The notes under the pieces were generated by a model that saw only the letters and a list, made by a program, of their open reading frames with translations, had not been told where the DNA came from and ran no database searches. A program made the translations under genes and the position numbers. From assembly GCA_013399305.1 (NCBI GenBank), contig VXAI01000089.1:1381009-1445008 (forward strand): 64,000 nucleotides of DNA, read 5' to 3'. Each line of letters opens with the position of its first letter. Position 1 is the stretch's first letter. The DNA is from Rostratula benghalensis (lineage: Eukaryota > Chordata > Aves > Charadriiformes > Rostratulidae). Of this stretch, positions 37,301 to 48,857 are shown one piece after another.

Positions 37301-38425
37301 AGAGAGCAATTTATCTTACTAAGTCTCAGTCCTTGTGACTCTGAGGGGACTAATTAATTTTGGGCCTGCTATATCTATAGAAATAGCTATCATCATAATT
37401 AGTGATTATTACTTTCATTCTGGGAAATGCAAGTGGAGAAATAATTTGGCCAGAAGTAAAATGCCTGGGTATGCAATCCTGGCAGAAGTTCTCTCAGGAG
37501 AAAGAAGTCAGTTAATCAGAAAGGTACTCAATAACACGATGGCATACCTTTGTTAAAACAGAAATAGGCTGAGAAGAGGAAAGCCTTTTGCAGCCCGAGT
37601 CGCTCAGTTCACACAGTTTTTCAGGAGAGAGTAGTGTGTGCTTCTCTGCTTCTCTGATGGTCATATATCCCCTGTGCAGTGATATACCAGAGATATTAAA
37701 GGTGGTTGGAGGTTACTGGCAGTTACTACTATGACATGTGCAGGCATATTGTCCAGCGAGTTTTGCTGTCTGCATCAAGCTCCACAGTGCCAGGGTGCTA
37801 GAAGTTCTGGCAGTAAGTTGAAGCTACAGCCACAGCTGCAAACCACACATAACTGCTTTTGGTAACTGGGGTTGGCATGGTAGAAATCCAATCACCTGAA
37901 AGTCTGCAATGACCCTACTCTTGAGACAGGCAAAGCACAATCCTTGTTTTACAGTTATGTCGCTTGAGGACCCAACACCATTGGATCTACCAGCAGGAGT
38001 GACAACAGTCACCGCTCCTGCCACCCCACATGCCTGTCTCTGCTGAAAAGGACTTGATCCCAATTTTGGTAGGTGAATCACAGGCAGTTCTCAAGGGACT
38101 TGTGTGAGATCTGGGTGTTTACTCCCTCTTCCACTCTGCTTACTTCACGAGGATACACAGTCCTGGGAAGACTACAACACAGTGGCATAAACATGGTTGG
38201 AGCCAAAGAACCACTCCAGCCACTGCAATGTGGGAGGAAAAAGTGTGTTAATCACAGTCCCAGATGTTTTATTTAAAGGTTTCTCATGGCAGAGGGGTAA
38301 GCAAGATTATTCTTCAGCCCAGAGAAGAAACTAGCAGGTGTAGAAAAACATGGGTGATGTGGAAAGTGTATCTAGATACTGACTGCTTACGCTTTCTCCC
38401 CAAAAAGCTAGAGAGGTCAAGCGTT

Positions 38426-38467
38426 TTTTGTAGGCATCATTGAACGATGACATTTGTAGGCATCATT
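38426..38467 (+). repeat. Short direct repeat, period 26
   Basis: TTTGTAGGCATCATT occurs at 38427 and again 26 bases later at 38453, separated by GAACGATGACA. It looks like a small local duplication. Confidence 0.7.
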
Positions 38468-38917
38468 ACAAAGAAAAATGGGAGACACTCCCTCCACAAA
38501 ACCTCAAAATAAACTGCTGAAATCTTTGCCATTAAGTTCCCCAGACACTGAAGGCTGAAACTGCTGGGGAGAGGTGGAGGAAAGGCCAGATGAATTAGTG
38601 GAACAAAAAAGAAATCATGAAGGACCAGATGAACACTATAGGAACAGCTATTTCTATCATATAAATAGATGGTTACTTATTCTGGAAAAAAATATATCAC
38701 TGGAAAATGATCACCTGCTTCTACCACACTTCCTAGGCTCACGGGCAGAATATCAGGCCTCATAGACCTTTGATCTACTTCATTTATTGTTCATTTCATT
38801 TTGTATTTAGGTTCACAATGAAGGTCAGTGATAGAGTTGGGAACTGAACCTTCCACGTGCAACAGACAACTATACACAGTTATTCTCTAGTGTCCTTGAT
38901 GATGGAAGTATGAGTAG

Positions 38918-38943
38918 CTACACTTACACTTACACTTACATTT
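38918..38943 (+). repeat. (CACTTA)n short tandem repeat
   Basis: Three perfect CACTTA hexamers, a fourth imperfect one (CATTTC), and a partial unit before them. It is short and probably stable. Confidence 0.75.
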
Positions 38944-39749
38944 CCAGTAAAAATATAGATTCTGGGGAAAATAAGTTTTTCTCTCATGACCATAGTATCA
39001 ATATTACAGATCTGAGCTATGATTTTCTGCCCATCCACAAATGAACATTCTTGAACAGCCTCAGAGAACTATTTTTGCATTACGTTAAATGTTTCATTCC
39101 TTCTTTAAAAAAACCTAGTTCCTAAGCTAGAAACTGTTCCTAGTTCCTAGGCATCTGTGCGTCTGCACCTCAACTTGGTATTAAGAACATTGATACTTTA
39201 GACATTTGAGAAAATAGCACCTCCAATGAAGTCTAAATCAAACTTTTCCACTCAACAGGGCACATATGCATGTGTCATGTTGGTGAATTAATGAACATGA
39301 TTACTTTCTCTTGACCTTCCAGGGGAATCATGGCATCTTCTACCCAGACCTTTGTTGTTGGTCTGTTTCCCTTGCTGGGTGTAACACTGAGATTATTGTT
39401 AGTATACACCAAACACACTTTAAAACAAGTATTATCTTCCAATTTATATCTGTGAAGTATAATCAAGCTCTGATCCTAGCTAGGGCCTTAGTCACGGTTA
39501 TCATCTTAGGTAAATAAATAACAATGTTATTACGATGATGGGGCAATAAATTATATGTATTCAAAATAGATGTCTGAGGCTTTGGAATGAGGGTGTTTCC
39601 TAACGGAGGGGAATTCTTGGCTGTTGGGCTATTTCCAGAGAGAGTTCTGATGCATCGCTGCTTTGAAATATCTTTCAGTGCACAAGACTTCTGATTTGGA
39701 TTTTGGATGTACTTGCATTTCAGCTGACAGATAAAAGCTTATGTTACAG

Positions 39750-39869
39750 ATTTTTTTTTGTTTTCTGAGGGAGGATTTTGCTTGGTTGGTTGGGTTGGGT
39801 TGGTTTTGTTTTTGTTTTTTGTTTTGGATTTGGGGTTTTGTGTGTATGTGGTTTCTTTTTTTTTTTTAA
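39750..39869 (+). repeat. T/G-rich low-complexity tract
   Basis: About 120 bases of nearly pure T and G, including GGTTGGTTGGGTTGGGTTGG at 39784-39803, then TTTTGTTTTTG runs and a T-run ending before AAACC. The regular G2-3/T2 spacing could fold as a two-tier G-quadruplex. It is not the vertebrate telomere repeat, which is TTAGGG. Confidence 0.8.
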
Positions 39870-40227
39870 ACCATGCTTTCTCATTGCACTTATTATGGGG
39901 GTTTTTCTTTTCCCATCTTTCTGGGCTCAAGTAATATAATTTTTCAAGTTTCCATTCATCCTGCAAATTTCTTTCTAAAATCCATTGAACCAAACATACA
40001 TATTAGGGTGCCAAAATATGATATCTTAAATCCATTTCACTATAAGTATCTAAATAAAATAATTTTTATTTTCAGAAGTTTTGAAGAACCAATTACTTTA
40101 GAAATGTTATCAAGAGAAACAGACTTCCCCACCCTCCAGAAGCCTGGCCAGGTGACTTGTGTTTGGATTTACATATGCAAAAATATGGGCTGGAATATCA
40201 CACTGCAATATATTGAACAGGAAATTG

Positions 40228-40242
40228 TTTTTTTTTTTTTTT
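40228..40242 (+). repeat. Poly(T) tract, 15 bases
   Basis: T15 followed by AAACAAACAAACC. It may be the reverse of an old poly(A) tail, but no element can be recognised on either side. Confidence 0.75.
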
Positions 40243-41423
40243 AAACAAACAAACCAAAAATTAGAAAAAATCCCAAACCAAGTCTGTGTGTGTTTGTACA
40301 TTATGTGCTTTTCATGGAAACCACTGATATTTTGTCAAAAAAGAAAGGACACCTACTACTTTTTGCTGAAAATCGGAAATGCTTCCATCAAAAATGACAC
40401 AATAAAACAATGCTGATCCATGGCTTGGTGGGATTAGTAATTCAGAGCTCTTATGTTCTCACTTTTGGACACATGATGCACTCTTCAACTAGCTTGCATC
40501 CTAAACGTGCATCATAAGCTATGACTTTTGCTGTGCCCAGACACCATTATTAAATTGGAAAAAAGGCATTGAGGTATAGTATGGCTAAAGGGCAAGACAA
40601 ACAAAAAGCAGAGATACTCAGACTTGGTATCCTCCTAGAACTTTCTCTCCTCTCAGACTGTGAAATAGAAATAGCATTAACCTGATAATAAAAGTCATTG
40701 AGGCTTTACATTGTTATCAGCTTTGTTTAATGGAGTTGAAGCTGCTGAATATCATTGAGCAAATAAGAATTGGACTGCTAATAATTGGTGGCACATTATT
40801 ACAGTGGAGATCACACAGAGCCCATGTAAATTCATATTCTATTCCTGCCTGTACTTCTGACTTGCTCCAAAGTTTTGTCCTCCTCTCTTTCTTCATCTGG
40901 TTGTAACATTCCATAGACATGCAGGGGAGTTTTAGAAAGGTCTGGAAAAATACTTACTACCATTGTAAAACTTATAATGTAGTGCAAAGAGATCTTCTGT
41001 GTTCACGACAGAGCCAGACCTTGCCTTATACATGATGCAGTGTGATTTATCATTGGGATTTTATCGCTGCATCTCCAAATGAATTTCTAGCTGTATATCC
41101 ATATCCCAAGGTTATTTCAAAGTTATTTCAAATTTAAATTAGTAAGAGCAGAGACACCCTCCTGATCCCTTTGTTCAGGCAAGAAGTGTTGCATATCTCT
41201 GAGTGGACTTAGAAATGCTTCTTACTGTGATGGGAAACTACAATAAATATATCTGGCAACATACAATTTTTTCTCCATAAAGTTGAGCTTACAGTATAAA
41301 ATTTAAATTTAGGATTTTTTATATTTACTGTAAGAATGCCAGAAATAGTTTACAGCCCGAAAAAGCTGCAGACCTCAGTCTCTAGCTAGTGCTACATCGT
41401 CTGCATGACATAAGCTGATCTTC

Positions 41424-41620
41424 ACCAGGAAGACAGTGCAGCACAGGAACAACTTGTTCAGAGAGGCTGTAAAACCTCCATCCCACAAGGCTTTCCAGAC
41501 TCAGCTAGACAATGCCAGGATGTTATACACTAGCATTGGTGATAGTCCTGTTTTCACAGGTGGTTCGGACTTGAAACCTCTGAAACAACATCTCTACAGT
41601 TCATGTGAAGAAAGGGTGCT
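41424..41620 (+). mobile_element. CR1 LINE 3' fragment lacking its tail
   Basis: AGTGCAGCACAGGAACAACTTG, then GAGAGGCTGTAAAACCTCC and CCAGACTCAGCTAGACAATGCC, corresponds to the CR1 segment 'actggaacaggttgcccagagaggctgtgaa...ctccat...aaaactcgactggacaaggcc'. The octamer tail is missing and the end dissolves after about 41615. It is non-coding and moderately diverged. Confidence 0.65.
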
Positions 41621-43085
41621 AACAGTCTTGTTTTGGTGTCAGCACTGGAGACTAGTGAGGTTTAGACACTCGGGTCACTGTACTGTCTTTAAATGACTGG
41701 TTAAATGGATTAACTTCTCCTTAAGCTTGTTTTGCAGAATTAGGAGACTTATGTCAAAACTCCTGACAATCACTGGAAAAGGTTCCCTGCTCCTCTTTCC
41801 TAGCACCCATTTTCTGTAGCAGGCTTTGAACCAGCACCACAAAACTTAAAATAAACTTTGACAGGCAAATGTTCTACTAGGCAGCTGTTGCAATATCTCA
41901 GCTACATAGCCCTAAATTTAATACTTTCCATGGCTTTATTCCTTTACGCTGCTATTGCTATAACCCTCTCCTGTTAGGTTAATCCTTCTCTTTGCTTTGC
42001 ATTTGCAAGCCCTTATCCTTCTGCAGAGGGGCAAACCTGTCAGTGTCACTCAGAAATGTTGCCTGATTGCCACAATCCTCTGAGACTCTGGGCTGAAAAC
42101 CAAATGTCAGTCTCCATTTACAACACATAGAAGGAAAGATTTGTAGCACTTGTCCTCATTGTGATTCAGCAACAACTTAGACAAGGTGCTACAGCGATGT
42201 GCAAAGCAGGCATAAAATATTCCCATATAACGAGGAGGAGGGTAGGAGGATTTCGTGAAGGAAGCCATATGAAAGGAAAGCAAAAGAGGAGTAGCCCAGG
42301 CTGCTTAAAACATTTGGAACAGGACTAAAGTCTTGTTCTCTGCTTGTATATCTTCTTGTGCACAATAGTCCGGATCTATGGCAGGACATTAGATATCTTT
42401 GTAATACAAACAATAACCAATATTATTTTATTATTTTCCTAATGAAAGCAAATTTATTAACAGGACTAGTCTGATTCCTCCAGTTTGATTTTAAGACTGG
42501 GTAATTCCCTAATTACTTAAGTTCTTTGAATCACCGGAAGGTAATTTAAATGCTTTGCATGATCTCACCTGCACTGTAAATTAAAAATACCAAGTAACTA
42601 GCACTAAAGAGAAAATTTAATGTCAACAAGACTGAGGTTTTGGGAGAACAAAGCTTTTACAGGATTTCACACTCAGATTCAGCAAAGAAGCTGTCACAGT
42701 AATCTGCCATAAATCACTAAGGAAAAAAAGTGTGCTAGAGAGCAAGTTCCCCCTTTTAGGCAGAGGATGGCTGTACCCATGGATAGAGTGCCTATCCTTG
42801 ATCACAAAGCATGTTCAGGCAAAAAAAAAAAAAAAAAAACCAACACTACTGTCTGTACAGACAAATAGCAATATTTAATAAATTCATTTACAAAGAGATT
42901 GCAGTCAAAATGGTGATAAGACAGAAGAGTGTGAAGTACTGGTCCAAGCTACAGAGATGAGACTGGAGACTAGACCTCTGGCTCTGCAATACACAATACA
43001 TTTTACAAGTTCTAAGTCCTATCAGCTTTTTTCTGATTCTGCCCTCATGCATGTGCATCTCAATTTCTCTTACTCTCTCTTTCAG
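41621..43085. other. Gene-less stretch
   Basis: There is no recognisable gene or transposon. A19 lies at 42821-42839. The last 70 bases are pyrimidine-rich and lead into the splice-acceptor-like site at 43085. Confidence 0.5.
42821..42839 (+). repeat. Poly(A) tract, 19 bases
   Basis: A19 followed by CCAACAC. A simple repeat without a recognisable parent element. Confidence 0.85.
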
Positions 43086-43240
43086 GCACTCCTAGGAACA
43101 TCTTCATTTGGCCTAAGGGAAGAAGCAGAAGTTCTGAAAGAAAAAGCAAAGAAATTGTGTCATAGTAAAGGGCAATTATAAACTCTCCAAAAAGCTGACT
43201 GTTTGGCTAATAACTCAATAAAAAATGCATGTAACCCTTC
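43086..43240 (+). other. Candidate 3'-terminal exon with poly(A) signal
   Basis: A strong acceptor (TTCTCTTACTCTCTCTTTCAG, ending 43085), with a possible branch site CTGAT near 43033, is followed in phase 0 by 31 codons and a TAA at 43179-43181. A canonical AATAAA begins at 43217, only 36 bases after the stop. The peptide is helical and charged in its second half (REEAEVLKEKAKKLC), starting ALLGTSSFGL. The combination of acceptor, short open frame, stop and poly(A) signal within 140 bases is what a terminal exon looks like. I cannot identify the protein, no upstream exon was found, and the cleavage site at about 43240 is guessed. It could equally be the last exon of a non-coding RNA, or chance. 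Confidence 0.3.
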
Positions 43241-44832
43241 ACTTTGCTCTAAAACCTTGCATTTCTTTTCAGCTGTATACAAAGATAGCAGGACTTCTCA
43301 TAATCTGTGTTTGTAATGAGTTCTAGTTAATGCTGATTGGAAGAATGCAAGGGATTCAGAAAGCAGGATGTGCGTGCATAAATTTAGTGAAGGTCATAAG
43401 AAACACCCGTATTTGATCAAACCAGAGCTTCATCTACAGAAGTTTTTTGTCTTCAGCAGTAGCCAGAGGCACATGTTCAGGAGATCCATGCAAGAAATAT
43501 TTTGTAATTCACCCCCTCAACTTCTATCATGGTTTGTGAATTCTCTCTGCATACATAGCATCATGTTAAATGCACATCTGTGCAGCTGCCCCTTCATGCA
43601 TTTTTTTTCTAATTTCCTTTTGAGCTCTTTTTTTTATTACTGACTTTCCAGTGTCCTTTAACAGGAGTTTCACACCTTAACTGTGCATTACAGTAAAACC
43701 AGATAATTTTGTTCATCAGCCTTATGTATGTATATATACATAGCAATTGTACCTGCTTTCTGCAAGACAACACAGATCCATTTACAGGAGCATATGCAGA
43801 ATATACACAAGAAAAGGGTGAAAAAACCCAAATAAACATGGGATTTAACATTTATAAGAGCAGCTCTTGCAATAGTCCAGAAATGAGGCAGAGTAACACA
43901 GCTCATGTCAGCAGCTCAGTAAGGTGTAGTATGCTGCTCTGTTTGGCTTAACAGCACATAAGGTGACTCTCTTACACCCCTTAGGGAATGATCAAGAGCC
44001 TTCCCCTGGCCAGTGAAGTTGAGCTGTCAAGGAAAAGGCAGTCAGGGGCTCAGCTGGCTTGGTCTGCACCCCTGCACACATCATGGTTGCGGTGGAGGGG
44101 AAGGTGGGGGTAGAAGTGTTGGTTAACCTTTCTGTAATTGCTTTGTTTTGACATGCCTCTTCACTTCCTGACTTGGCAGAAATGGAAAGAAAGTTTAGAA
44201 AAAATTGCGCTTTTTTAAAAGTTTAAAAAAAAATTACAAGTGTAAGGCCCATTCTGCCATTATTTTAGGCTTCTATTCCAAGGAAGGAATGCTGCAGTTC
44301 TCTTTTCTACCTTTTTCTACCTTTTCTGCCTGAGGCAGCACAGATGGTCATCAAGCCAAAATAATCCCCCCCGAATGTGTCCACAGCCCCTGTGCTTATC
44401 TGCCTGGAAGAAGCAACTACTGATTACCACTGTAGTCATTGCTAAAGACTGAGACCCAGCCATCCTACAGATGTGAACTAATAGTAGGAGATTATTCAAT
44501 CACCACATGCCTGTTGGTCTATTGAAATACCATTGTTCCCAACAGAAACCAAAGGTAATTCATGGGATGAAGTATCACAGTAATCTGGAAGCCTTAGAGC
44601 AAAATGAAAAGTATAAGCATTTTAAGTGGAGACCAACTGTACAAGGACAAGAAGATTAGAAAAGTCACACTGAGTGGTGATGTCTGTGTTACAAGACCTG
44701 GTACTTGCAGTCCCCTGATGATTACATGTGGTAAGCATCATCAGTTGTTTGAGTAACAGCTAACTAACAACATGACCTTGCCACCCTTGCAGAGTTAGAG
44801 CACAAACACAGACAAAGTGTTTGACAATAACA
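43241..44832. other. Gene-less spacer
   Basis: There is no recognisable gene or mobile element. Short T-runs occur near 43600 and an A-rich patch near 44220. It leads into a pair of CR1 tails. Confidence 0.5.
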
Positions 44833-45236
44833 AGTCCTGTGAGGAGAGGCTGAGGGAACTGGGAATGTTTAGAGGATGAGGTTAGACCTCATTGCCCTCT
44901 ACAACTGCCTGAAAGGAGGTTGTAGAGAAGTGGGTGTTGGCCTCTTCTCCCAAATGCATAATGACAGGACCAGAGAAAACAGTCTAAAGTTGCGGTAGGG
45001 CAGGTTCAGATTAGATATTAGGAAGAATTACTTCCCTGAAAGAGTGGTCAGTCACTGTAATAGCCTGCCCAAGGAGATGGTTGAGTCACCGTCCCTGGGG
45101 GTATTTAAGAAACATGTAGATATGGCACTTCAGGGCATGCTCTAGTGGCTGAGACAGTAGGGGTTTTTTTGTGTGTGTATGGTTGGACTCAATGACCTCA
45201 GAGGTCCTTTCCAACTATGAAGATTCTGTGATTCTG
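44833..45236 (+). mobile_element. CR1 LINE 3' tail, plus strand
   Basis: It runs from CCTGTGAGGAGAGGCTGAGG through ACCTCATTGCCCTCTACAAC and CCAAGGAGATGGTTGAGTCACC to the complete CR1 end GGTTGGACTCAATGACCTC...TTCCAACTATGAAGATTCTGTGATTCTG. The CAGCCTGGAGAAGAG box is reduced. The tail octamer ATTCTGTG is intact, which marks a relatively young, 5'-truncated avian copy. Confidence 0.9.
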
Positions 45237-45435
45237 AAAGATCACACAGTTTCTTTCACACTCATAGAGAGGTGTGTAAATCTTGATTGCATCTTCCCTA
45301 AGCACATGTGGGTCCCAGAGCACCTCTTCTACACACTCGGAGCTTCTGGTCAAGGCTGAGGAAGCCTTGCTGTCCTGCAAGGGCCACTGGAGACTGAGAA
45401 GTCCCTTATACCTGCTTGGAGTAGTGGGCAGTTGT
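45237..45435. other. Spacer between two CR1 tails
   Basis: About 200 bases of unassigned sequence (CACACTCATAGAGAGGTGTG and onward). It may be the body of the second CR1 copy, too diverged to place, or the original insertion site. Confidence 0.4.
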
Positions 45436-45632
45436 GAAAGAGGGTGGTCAGTCACTGGAATAGACTCCCCAGGGAGCATCTCGTGGCACCAAGCCTCTAA
45501 AAATTCAAGGAGCATCTGGACAATGCGCTTAGTGACATGGGTTAGTTTTAGGTAGTTGCGCAATAAGCAAGTTGTTGGATTCCATTTTCATTATCGGTCC
45601 CTTGCAACTTGAGATGTTCAATGATTCTGTGA
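45436..45632 (+). mobile_element. Second CR1 LINE 3' tail, plus strand
   Basis: GAGGGTGGTCAGTCACTGGAA, then AGACTCCCCAGGGAGCATC, AAAAATTCAAGGAGCATCTGG and GCGCTTAGTGACATGGGTTAG, ending TTCAATGATTCTGTGA. This is a CR1 end in the same orientation as its neighbour but of a different subtype (ACATGGGTTAG class) and more decayed. The pair stands head to tail. Confidence 0.75.
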
Positions 45633-47654
45633 CACAAAATCACAGTATTGAACTGGGCACAGGCTGGTCAGGTAATGGAACAGTGGGATTTGTGGAGCTG
45701 TGGCAACCTGCTCTTCATACAGACTGTGAAATAAGCATACACCTGGATTACTGTGTGAGTCTGTGGCAGTTATAAGCAAGAGTTAGGCTGATTTTTAACA
45801 ACAAAATATATATAAAGGCACACATGTGAAAGGAGAGGCAAGCAGGCAGCTCCTAAATAACTCTTCTGCAGGAACAGGGAGAGATTAAATATATCCAATT
45901 CCCATGCCCCAGGCTGTCTCTCAGCACCCTGCTGTGTACCACCATCTGTGTCTGCTCCGTCTCATGCATGATCCTGGAAGACTTCCACCCATGGCTGTGG
46001 TGTCAGCAGCCCTAAAGAACATCACTTGTTACTCCCTGGAGAGCAGAGCATCTCCGAAGTTGTCATATCACCTTGAAATCAGTCTGCACAGCAGGCAAGA
46101 TTTGGGTGAAAAGTAAAACGAGTTTTAGCCCGCTGTAAGACGAAGTTAAGAAACTAATTACTAGATTTGGAAAATGGATACAGGGAGACAAAGCTGTAAC
46201 ACACCTTTTTTACCTGCCTGTGCTTGGACCTATTCCCAGCCTTCTCTCCAATTCGCTCAGGGAAGAGCTGACGAGACATATTTGCTGCTTGTTAATGCTG
46301 GGGCCTGGGTACTAAGATAAGGCTCGTCCCTCCGGCAGAGTCTCCTTGAGCTGGAACCATTCATTTAGGGCAAAACCTCTCTCTACAGATGTCTCTCTTC
46401 CAGGATCCCACTCAGGAAAAGCAACCCCACAAGAGTTTCCCACAACCCAGCCCCTGTGTAATTTGTTCAGTTTGGGTAATGACTTGGTGAGAGGGGAGAT
46501 GAAGGAAAGTCTCATGGTGTGTCTGCTTGTGCAATGCAGTCTCATGCTGGGTGGCTGAGACTATTGCCACCTTGGCAGTCAATACATGATGGTCACACAC
46601 TGTAGGACTGTTCCTGTTTGGCAGAGGGGCTGCAAAAGAGGAGCTAAAATGCATCTTAATTGGCATGTTGCATTTTCTACAGCCTGTGGCTCTAAAAGTG
46701 CATCGGTTGTCCCAGTGAGTTTATTATTTGTGTACAGAACTGTAATAAGACCACCTGCCTCCCGGTGCTTTTAGTTTCTGGCTCTCTGATCAGAAAGAAG
46801 ATTAGTAATGTTAACAGCACTTTGCAGATGGGAAGGAGTCAAGAGACGGTGAGAAAAAGACAAGTAGCTTGAGGAAAAGGACAAGTGGCTTGTCCTGGAG
46901 AAATCAAGGGGATCCTGTCCTGTTTCCTGCCATCTTGGTACTGATTCGGAAGGTTTTATGGTAGCCAGTTTATGTGCAGCCAAAGATGTTTTAAATACAC
47001 ACTGCCTTCCTTTCAGTCTTCCCCTGCAATATGTGTGTACAGGTGGAAGAGAAGTATAAAGAAGGAAGAGATCTTCCTTGATGGGATTTCTCACATCTTG
47101 CCTAACTCCTCCCAAAGCAAAAGTTTTCCTGAAACCTCCCATTTGCCTTGTGTCTTCGAGAAGCAGGTGACTTTGCTATAAGAGATGGTCTAGAGAAGTA
47201 AACCACCTGTCAGTTATCTTCACTGCCAGTGTTTAAGGTACCTCTGCTTGTGACCAGGGAGAGAAAGGGACCAGGCAGCAACAGGGGAGGACCACTACTT
47301 ACTGCTGAGGAACTCACTTCCTAGAAAAGCTCCTCAGTTTTCAGGGTGCCCAGGAAGTGGCTGAGCCCCACGTGAAGGCCAGCAAGTTATCATCAGCAAG
47401 ACTTGTCTGTTGCAAGCTAAGCAATCATTTATACCCTCTGTCAGCTCCCAATTACCTGTATAAAAATAACAGCACAATTCTTGAGAAGGCTTTCATTACA
47501 AACAGAGATGCTATGTCACCATTTGTAGATAGGTCTACAAATTGCTTATTTTCAAAGTGCTTATTAAAGAAATCTCTAAACTGTATTTCCATGATGGTAA
47601 GTATGTAGGAATCAGTTTATGTGAGAAATACATCCCAGCTGGAAGAATGTCTAG

Positions 47655-47694
47655 GAGATAGTAGTATCTCAGAAGAAAAAAAAAAAAAAAAAAA
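47655..47694 (+). repeat. Small hairpin followed by poly(A)
   Basis: GAGATA (47655-47660), loop GTAG, TATCTC (47665-47670), then AGAAG and A19 at 47676-47694. The stem is perfect over six pairs. Confidence 0.7.
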
Positions 47695-48799
47695 GCCCAC
47701 CACATGTAATAAGCATACGAATTGCTGCCTGGCAATTTATTTTGCCAATTAATGTAACGTGCCATTGTAACAAGCTTTCTGTCCAAGGCCTGGCCTTCCA
47801 AGGCAGCCCATAAGACTCCACTGAAATTAGATTGGTGCCTATTTGCTCTGACTACAAATCCTGAAAAGCTGTGGTCGTGACCACACCACCCAGGCTGGTG
47901 AAATACAGGTGTAAACCTCTCTTCCTCTGGGATACAATGTAGTAAGGAATCTGTGGCGGTATGTGCAGCTGGAGAGGGATGAACACCATCAGGCTGTGAT
48001 TATACCCTCCTTCCTTCCTCAGCCTCACAAGAAACCTCTTCAGTAGATCAAGGCCCTGGTAGACAAGCATGAGGGTAAAGACCTGGTGAGAGGATGAGGC
48101 CTCAGTGGTGAGGCTTGAGAACTGTCAGGATGGAAAAAATTTGGAGATGTGAGGCAGGCAGGTGATCCTTGCACAGAAGGCATGAGATCTAGAGATCTAT
48201 CCAAGGGGAGCAGTGAGCAGAAGGAGAGGCTGTGCATCCTTTAAACCTCTCAACCACTTTCAGTGTTTGCTAATACCAACACTGCAAAATGCTCCTTTGA
48301 TTCTCCCTCTTCCCAGAGGAAAAGGTCATTGTGACTTCATTTATAGCCATCCACCCTTTTAAAAGACATGATGTTGCTTTGAACTTTTAACTCCTAAAAT
48401 GCTCCAGGTGAGGTCTCCTGAAAAAAAAAAAAGAGAAAATAAAATATCTGAATCTGGAAAGCCACACTGAAAGGTTCATCAGGGACAAGTTATGCAAACA
48501 GATTTATTGGTTTTTTCCTTGTTCTGGACACGTAAAACTTCCCAGCATTACATGGCACTCTTAGTAATCATGGCTGCATACAGTGGAAGGGAACAGGAAT
48601 GCCTGATAACGTGTTGTCAGAACCCAAATTATAGGGACGTATTTATGCAGTAAGCATGACGCAGCAACATTACATAATTAGCCAAACGTGTCAATCCTTC
48701 TCTATTTCAGATAAATAGTTTCGAGTGTCAGATGAGATCTTGTCCACCTGCTTTTCCTTGACTTAGTGACAACACCTCCTGCTCTCAAGGGTAGTGGTG

Positions 48800-48857
48800 C
48801 CCCACATCATAGATGGGGAACTGAAGGACCCCACATTATAGATGGGGAACTGAAGGG
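48800..48857 (+). repeat. 29-base tandem duplication
   Basis: CCCCACATCATAGATGGGGA...GAAGGA at 48800-48828 is repeated at 48829-48857 with only two mismatches (C/T in ATCAT/ATTAT and the final A/G). The near identity marks a recent local duplication. Confidence 0.9.

Larger units (their letters stand above)
31173..41423. other. Long gene-less stretch
   Basis: There is no recognisable gene. It contains a degenerate palindrome just after the gap, an interrupted poly(A) at 31794, a TGTATG microsatellite at 34262, a 26-base direct repeat near 38426, a CACTTA minisatellite near 38920, and a T/G-rich tract at 39750. Repeat-poor, motif-dense blocks at about 37090-37450 and 40680-40900 may be conserved non-coding elements. 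ORFs up to 156 codons (32119-32589, minus) look random. Confidence 0.5.

Noticed and set aside
39784..39803. Interstitial telomere repeat
   Set aside because: The units are GGTT/GGGTT, not TTAGGG.
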